Part shown: positions 58,223-64,000 of the stretch, in pieces
How the letters are laid out: the number at the start of each line of letters is the position of its first letter
Position numbering within the stretch: the stretch's first letter is position 1
Origin: Alligator mississippiensis
Lineage: Eukaryota > Chordata > Crocodylia > Alligatoridae
NCBI RefSeq assembly: GCF_030867095.1
Contig: NC_081831.1
Location: 67,160,716-67,224,715, forward strand
Length of the DNA: 64,000 nucleotides
Reading direction: 5' to 3'
Made by a program: the position numbers and the translations under genes
Notes under the pieces: model-generated
Seen by the model: only the letters and a program-made list of their open reading frames with translations
Databases searched by the model: none
What the model was told of the DNA's origin: nothing

Positions 58223-58500
58223 AGTCAAAGGAAAACAATAAAAATCTTGAACTAGTTTTGCAAATCTAAAAAACATTTGCTTATGAAATCTCAAACTTCA
58301 AAACTGTATACTTCTAAATATGGAGATAAATGCAGAATGACATAAAACCTGCTGTGCAATGCATTCTTTCAAATGCATGTCCACTGGCAGCATAAAAATA
58401 GGGAAGTGTTGGCAGACCAATGCCTTCTGGCCTTCCTAAACGACATATTCAGTTTACAGCTTTCCTTGAATGAAGTCAGGAACCTAGAGACAGATCCTTG
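58223..58500 (-). repeat. Unclassified 280-bp repeat, copy 2
   Basis: Inverted partner of 52775-53054, starting AGTCAAAGGAAAACAATAAA and ending CAGATCCTTG. Lengths 278 and 280 bp agree, pointing to a defined unit. Confidence 0.85.
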
Positions 58501-58504
58501 AACA

Positions 58505-59218
58505 AATTGTTATTGTTCCTTAGCAATATTTTTTCTGTGTTACTATTCTTTGTTGTAAATCGGCTATGTTAGCAACCTTTCTGACCACTTAGACGGTTCA
58601 TAGTGTTTATCATCACACATAATTTTTTAATCTTGTTTTGCAGTCAGAAGAGACTGAACACTGTCATTTTCTCAGTTGTGATAGCAGCTCAGATCCAGTC
58701 TGGGGCAATGAGTCAGATGAGTCAACCATAACCCAAAGACCTACCATACATAAATAAGGACTAGGCGGTAGATTACTGGGATGGCTCGAGGTTACAGCTG
58801 TGTAGTAGAAGACGTTTCTGATGGTCCAGCAGCACTGGCTTCAGCTCTCTGCAATAGTTATGGCACAGCATTAAATTAATAGGTGGAGCCTCTGCAGATT
58901 TCTAATGTGCATGATCCTCGACCACCTATTGCTAGGATGAGGATGCAGACCAACATTTAAACATCTTATTCACAACCCAGTAAATTCAATGGCAATCTTA
59001 AAGGAAATTCTCCACTGATTTAAACTGATCTTGGATAAAGCCCTGAAAGAGTTGGGCTGTTTTATCCATTACCAGACTGGTACCATGGATGTCTTAGTGG
59101 GATTGAGAGAGTAGATAAAATAATTGTTCTAGATATAACAAGGCCATCAGCCTCAGACTTTTCCATGCATTAAACCGTTTGCCTGACTTTGCCTTTTCAA
59201 ATAGTAATATTAAATATA
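58505..59218. other. CAPN6 intron 1, nothing recognised
   Basis: No exon or named repeat. Confidence 0.5.
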
Positions 59219-59226
59219 GTCTAAAG

Positions 59227-59576
59227 CAGCATTTCTCAACCTATGAGTTGCGACCCAAAAGTGGGTCACAAGAATATATGAAAGCATCATGAACAAACTT
59301 TAAGAATGGATTCTCCTTTAAAGGAGAAAAACATGGAGAACTGGGTTGTCCCTTACTGGCTGGCAGAGCTCCAGCCTGCAAGGGGCTGGTTGCAACTGCT
59401 TGGGGTCCCCCCTTGCCCCGCACACTGGGAAGGCAGGGGAAGGTGGGGCAATGGGTTGGGCATTAAGGGCACCAGTAGGGTAAGGGGCTGTTTTCTACTT
59501 AAACTATTTACTGAGTCGGGACTGGCCATCCATGTTGACAAATGGGTCCTGGTACAAAAAAAGTTGAGAACCACTG
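59227..59576. mobile_element. hAT-type MITE with perfect 8-bp duplication
   Basis: The left end CAGCATTTCTCAACCTATGA and the right end AAAGTTGAGAACCACTG are inverted (CAGTGGTTCTCAAC type). GTCTAAAG flanks it exactly on both sides (59219-59226 and 59577-59584). The left end continues GTTGCGACCCAAAAGTGGGT. 350 bp, no transposase; frames across it are spurious. Confidence 0.95.
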
Positions 59577-59589
59577 GTCTAAAGTATTT

Positions 59590-60845
59590 CATTACCTTCA
59601 GGCTTTGTGTTCTAGGATTTCTTGGTGGGGATTTCAGGTGGCTAAGGGACACAAGTATCTGGAAGAGAGAATTATGAATTTATCTCCTCAAGGATAGTGT
59701 AGGATAAAGGCTGCAGTTAAGAGATTAACATCTACAGCCACATAAAATCCTATTTAGGAGGATTGGGAAAATAGAGCTTCAGAGGAAGGACTCTGTTTTA
59801 GAGAAGAGCATAAGCAACTTTAGCTCTCTGGGTTTTTTGTTGCACTACATCTATGCAGTATATTTTCACGAGTTTGAATCATAAGAACAAAAAAAGGGAG
59901 AAAGAAAGAGCAACACGCATATAGTAATACTATCAAATTGGCCTTTCTAGTTCCCATAACATAACTCTCTCAGACTCAGGGAGGCTTTCAGGTAACACAG
60001 GCTTTCTCTCCAGACTGTCAGTAGCACAAACCAATCTTTTCTCCAATTTCCACTCTTGACATTGTCTCTGGCATGACTCAGTGCTATTCTTTCTCCATCC
60101 AGGGCACATCTGCACTTTCATTAAAGCTTGCCTAACTTTCCTTTTTGAAACATCTAATTCCCATTCCTACATAGCACCCTGGCCATGAACACGGTCTATG
60201 TCCTGGATGTCATTCCTCTGAGACTGGATCAACCTGGAGAAGCCAAGATCCTGGAACCGATATGGTGCTTTTTGACAGCCCGGCAAAACAGCTAGTTCTT
60301 CAGCCAGCAGGACAAAAGTTCAGATGTCTAGACCTGGGAATTAAGTTATTCTGTACTGGGACGTTGCTTAATATTTCACTGTCATGAAGACTTGTGCATG
60401 ATGACTTCCAACCTTTTGTTTTATTTTGTTTGTCTCCTGTCTTATGACACGAGTCCAAGAATTTGGTTAAAAAGCATGTTTTCAGAAACCGGCATAACCC
60501 AGAATTACTGGGCGGGTGGCGTTTGAATTTGATGAATCGAGACTGGACTGAAACCCAGTGTCTGATCTCTGCTATACAAGTACAAATCTGGAGGTCATGT
60601 CAGAGAAGTTATTCTGGGTTTACTGAAATCAGAACCCGGTGCTCTGTATGTGATTTTTCTGTCCTTTTATGTAGGAGCAGATCCCCAGGTGCTATCAATC
60701 TCGTATTTCCATTTACTTGAGTGAAGCTATGCTTATTTGTACCAGTTAAATATCCCGCCTGCAATTGCTCAGCCATGCACGGAACTGATAGGCTCTTCCC
60801 TTTGGATTAGCTTGCCTACTTAAAGCTGGATTTCAATTTATAAAA
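59590..60845. other. CAPN6 intron 1, nothing recognised
   Basis: No exon or named repeat. Confidence 0.5.
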
Positions 60846-60849
60846 GTCA

Positions 60850-61220
60850 CATCCACCTTTCACTGCATAGGTGTCTGGTGCCTCTTGGTTCAGGGAGGGC
60901 ACATGCCCCCCCTGACACCGGTCAGCGACTGGGGGGGATCCCCGGTGGCCGATCCCGCTGACCAGGGGTGTCCCCTAGATCTACTGACTGAGGGCGGGTG
61001 GGAGGGGGCCTCCAGCAGCCGATCTCACTCACCATAAAAGCGGCCACGCCGCTGTCAGAAGTCCCACAGCCACTTGCCAGGGAGTCACTGGTGCTCCCCC
61101 CTGCCCACCGGCTAAACAGGGAGAGCAGCCTGACAGGGGGTGCACCGGTGCTCTCAGGGGATGCACATGCACTCCTATGCACCCCCTATGCATTGCCCCT
61201 GTTTCACCGGTGGGCTCAGT
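60850..61220. mobile_element. GC-rich MITE-like repeat, copy B
   Basis: GTGTCTGGTGCCTCTTGGTT and AGGGCACATGCCCCCCCTGA match copy A (40395-40665). Sub-terminal ATAGGTGTC and CACCCCCTATGCAT are inverted. The centre is CpG-rich. Confidence 0.5.
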
Positions 61221-61224
61221 GGAG

Positions 61225-62307
61225 GAATAGACATGAAGTCAAGGGCAGAAATTTGGCCCAGCGTACATAAACAGGGGCCTTATATCCCTTATGATGCAAG
61301 GCCTTTGGACACGTTGCACCTACATGTCCTTCAGAGGCACTTCCAGGCGCATGTAAATACACAGGGTCTGATATTATTACTGAAGACTTTCCCCCCATAA
61401 TTCCATAGGCAGAGCAGCCCGGTTCCAGACTGGATGCAGAGCAGCCTCAGACAAAACAAGGTTGTAAAAGGCTTTTTGTGCACGTGGAAGCATCTGGCAT
61501 AGTCAAACTGATATCATTTTTTGTTATTAAATGTTGTTGCCTTGACAAACAGCCCAAATTGGACTGGACTTGTGAATGTGCCAGCACAGCTGGGAGCTAT
61601 TATGAGACAGGCTGTCTTTCCTACCTCCCAAGCCATTCAAATATCACAGCAAGCGCTTCTCTCCCCCCTTCCCTGATCTTCTGATATTGTTTCTTATTCC
61701 ATGGGGCAGCCAGACCTGAGAGTGAGTTTTTCCATCTTACACTCAGTACAGTTGACACAGCAGAAAGAAGAAATTGTAGTCAACGGCATCTCTGATGCCC
61801 TCTGGGCCTAAAGTAAGGAGAGGACAGGAGGAAAAAGTGAAAAGAAAAAAACAGAAAGGCTTCTCAGCTGTGTTCCCATTATCTCAGATAAAATGGATGG
61901 CGTGGAAGATATACTACATATAACATACGTAGAAGACTGTTGATCCTGTATGTCTGATGGGCGAGCAAAGAGGTCTCATGTTTAGAACATCATGACTAGT
62001 ATTTAACAGAATGAAAAGATACTTAGTAATAGATTAGATTTCAAATCTAAGTCCGTGGGAGTTGAGTTCAGTTCAGTGGGCCTTGAAAATCCCAGCTTCA
62101 AACACCATCCTCGTTTTGTCCTGTTCTCCTCTCTCAGTTACTCTCTGTTTATCCCTCGCATCTCTCTGCACCCTCTCTTTAGCCCCAAGGCTAAAGAGTT
62201 CTTGAGTCTTCCCCCAAATCCCATTATCCCTGTGGTCTCAACCGGGGTCTGTGGCATCCTGGGGTAGCCTAAGATCCTTTCAAAGGGGCTGAGGGGTGCC
62301 ATGCAAT
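61225..62307. other. CAPN6 intron 1, nothing recognised
   Basis: No exon or named repeat. Confidence 0.5.
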
Positions 62308-62315
62308 GTCGGCAC

Positions 62316-63112
62316 TAGGGCTGTGCGAAGGTTCGGGTGCTGATTCGATTTGGAGAAGATTTGGCCTGATTGGTAGCCAAATCCCTGAATCTGAATTGAA
62401 TCAGGAGACCAATTAAAAGGTCCAAATTGATTCAAAGCTCTCAGAATCAATTTGGAAAAGATTTGGAGATCTTTGGTAATTCGGGCAGTCCCTGTCTGCT
62501 GCAGCAGGGAGCTGGACCCTGACTCTGTGCTGGTAAGTAGGGGGCGAAGGAGTTGGGGCTGGAGAAGAGGGGAGGGGACCACGGGGGGGACCCTGCCAGG
62601 CCCCATCCCCTGCCTGCAGTGGCCTTGGGGTTTCAGGGGGCTCATGACAGAGCCCCCCATGTGGCATGGGGCAGTGGGGGGCAGTAGGGATCACCCCCTG
62701 CTGGGCAGGAGCCAGTGAGTCTGGGTGTTTTTTGGTTTTGGTTTTTTTAAAGGGCCGAAGCTGGGCCGGGTGGGGCAGCCATGGAGGGGGCTGGGGTTGG
62801 GGGGCTCGTGACAGAGTCCCCCACGTGGCGTGGGGCAATGAGGCACAGCAAGGCTGCCCCTGGTGGTATGCGGTGAGTGGGGGCTTTTTTTCTTGAAAGA
62901 ACCAGGAGCTGGGGCAGGCGGGGCAGCCATTAAGATTGGGCAGGGGATGGGGCCTGGGTGATTCAGAGATTCAGCTGATTTGGCAGCGGCCAAATCTCTG
63001 AATCAGATTCAGCCGAATTGATTCTGGACAGTGATTCGAATCACTGAATCGAACCACTGTCACCCGAATCAGCTGAATCCAAAGTGAATACTAGCCGCTT
63101 CGCACAGGTCTA
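62316..63112. mobile_element. hAT-type element, TAGGGCTGTGC family, copy 2
   Basis: The left end TAGGGCTGTGCGAAGG and the right end CTTCGCACAGGTCTA are inverted. Flanks GTCGGCAC (62308-62315) and GTTAGCAC (63113-63120) match at 6 of 8. Sub-termini are packed with GAATC/GATTC words (for example GATTCGAATCACTGAATCG), giving strong fold-back potential. The GC-rich centre repeats a GGGGCTCATGACAGAGCC and CCCCATGTGGC module. No transposase. Confidence 0.85.
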
Positions 63113-63120
63113 GTTAGCAC

Positions 63121-64000
63121 CGTTAAGTGGACAGAACATGTTTCACAGGATAAACCCAGAGATTTCAAGTAGGAATTTGTAGCATCCAAAACAGTCTGAC
63201 GTGTTGGGGTGTCTCTGAGTTCTTCGCAACAGAAAAACTGCTCTAGTTTTTTGACAAAAGAAAAATGAAAGTGCCAATTAAGTGCTGGAAACCTGGACTG
63301 GAGTTAGAGTCACAGTGGAGTCTCATGATTTTGGCCCTGGGTTGCTTACAAAGAACCTATTATATAGAGAAAAAAAATCCTTGGTGACTCAAATGAAACT
63401 GGTAAGTCTCTGACCTCTCAGCAGTTCCACATCAGGTTTTGAAAATACCCAAGAAAGTTTTGCTGCAGCAAAGAAAAAATAATGTTTTTTCTAAGCAACA
63501 TAACTGCCCCAATCCACTTCCATTAGCCAGTGAAATCTCACCCTGTAATTTGTCAATCCCAAACAGAATAAAACCCAATATATGCAGGCTAAAGTTGTAT
63601 CCTACACTACGCAGATGTGTTGTGCCAAGTTTGATCTGCTCTGCATTTTGTGAACTTGCTGGTTAATCAGTTCATCTATTGACCTCAGGGGAAAGAGACA
63701 AACTAATTAAAATAGAACAAAAGAGGTTAACCAGCCACTGAATTTCTCTCAGCTTCACTATGTGAGTGGTATTGAATCTCAGGTATTTTCATTCAGAATA
63801 GTAAAATGAGAAACACCACAGTGCACACATAAGTATCTGTTGCGAGGATGGGGAACTTACCATTCTCAGTGGAATCCAAAGCACAGGGAACCTCTTGCCC
63901 CCCTTTCGGACACCATGCAGCCTCTGTACAGTTGACAATTATAGATCTGCAAATGGTTTTTATTTTTGCATGTGTATTCATAAGTGACGAACTATGGGGG
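63121..64000. other. CAPN6 intron 1, nothing recognised
   Basis: No exon or named repeat to the window end. Confidence 0.5.

Noticed and set aside
33002-64000. Search for calpain exon 2
   Set aside because: No frame carries the expected protease-domain residues, so intron 1 appears to run past the window.

Overview
Eukaryotic (vertebrate) genomic DNA. Intron-like and intergenic sequence dominates, with abundant CR1 LINE pieces, many non-autonomous hAT-type DNA transposons, Penelope-like remnants and MIR/CORE-SINE-like relics. The mix of CR1 subfamilies with small TIR elements (ends reading TAGGGCTGTGCGAA, CAGGGCTGGATTAA, or TCTACAC next to TGC) suggests a sauropsid, most likely a crocodilian; a turtle is not excluded. 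Nothing prokaryotic is present.

Host genes. One coding exon can be supported with confidence: 32840-33001 (+), the 54-residue N-terminal exon of a calpain of the CAPN5/CAPN6 group, closest to CAPN6, ending in a phase-0 splice donor. In mammals the gene directly upstream of CAPN6, on the same strand, is doublecortin (DCX), which has a very long 3' UTR. The first about 3.1 kb here looks like a long AT-rich 3' UTR ending at an AATAAA signal (3061-3066), so I infer a DCX-to-CAPN6 tandem arrangement. The stretch between would be the intergenic region and possibly a CAPN6 5' UTR intron (candidate non-coding exon ending 22949). From 33002 to the end of the window is CAPN6 intron 1; no further calpain exon was recognised.

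Layout. 1-3.1 kb: putative DCX 3' UTR with a G-quadruplex motif, a hairpin and poly(A) signals, then an AT/GT microsatellite. 5.8-9.4 kb: a dense repeat cluster (hAT, CR1, a 1.1-kb TIR element with an internal palindromic minisatellite, a Penelope tail). 11-15 kb: a hAT element with an 8-bp duplication, a nested set of inverted repeats at 12.2-13.1 kb, and a perfect palindromic MITE at 14.1 kb. 16.6-17.4 kb: a CR1 copy with an open 3' reading frame. 25.3-33.8 kb: two copies of one hAT-like family, the second starting 77 bp after the calpain exon. 34.0-35.3 kb: a Penelope-like remnant with inverted arms and a hammerhead-ribozyme-like core. 36-45 kb: small palindromes, a PIF/Harbinger transposase fossil and a candidate conserved block holding an RFX X-box. 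48-64 kb: further MITEs, four CR1 pieces, a pair of inverted copies of an unclassified 280-bp repeat, and two copies of the TAGGGCTGTGCGAA hAT family.

Most open frames in the window fall inside repeats, GC-rich transposon interiors or microsatellites and are not genes.
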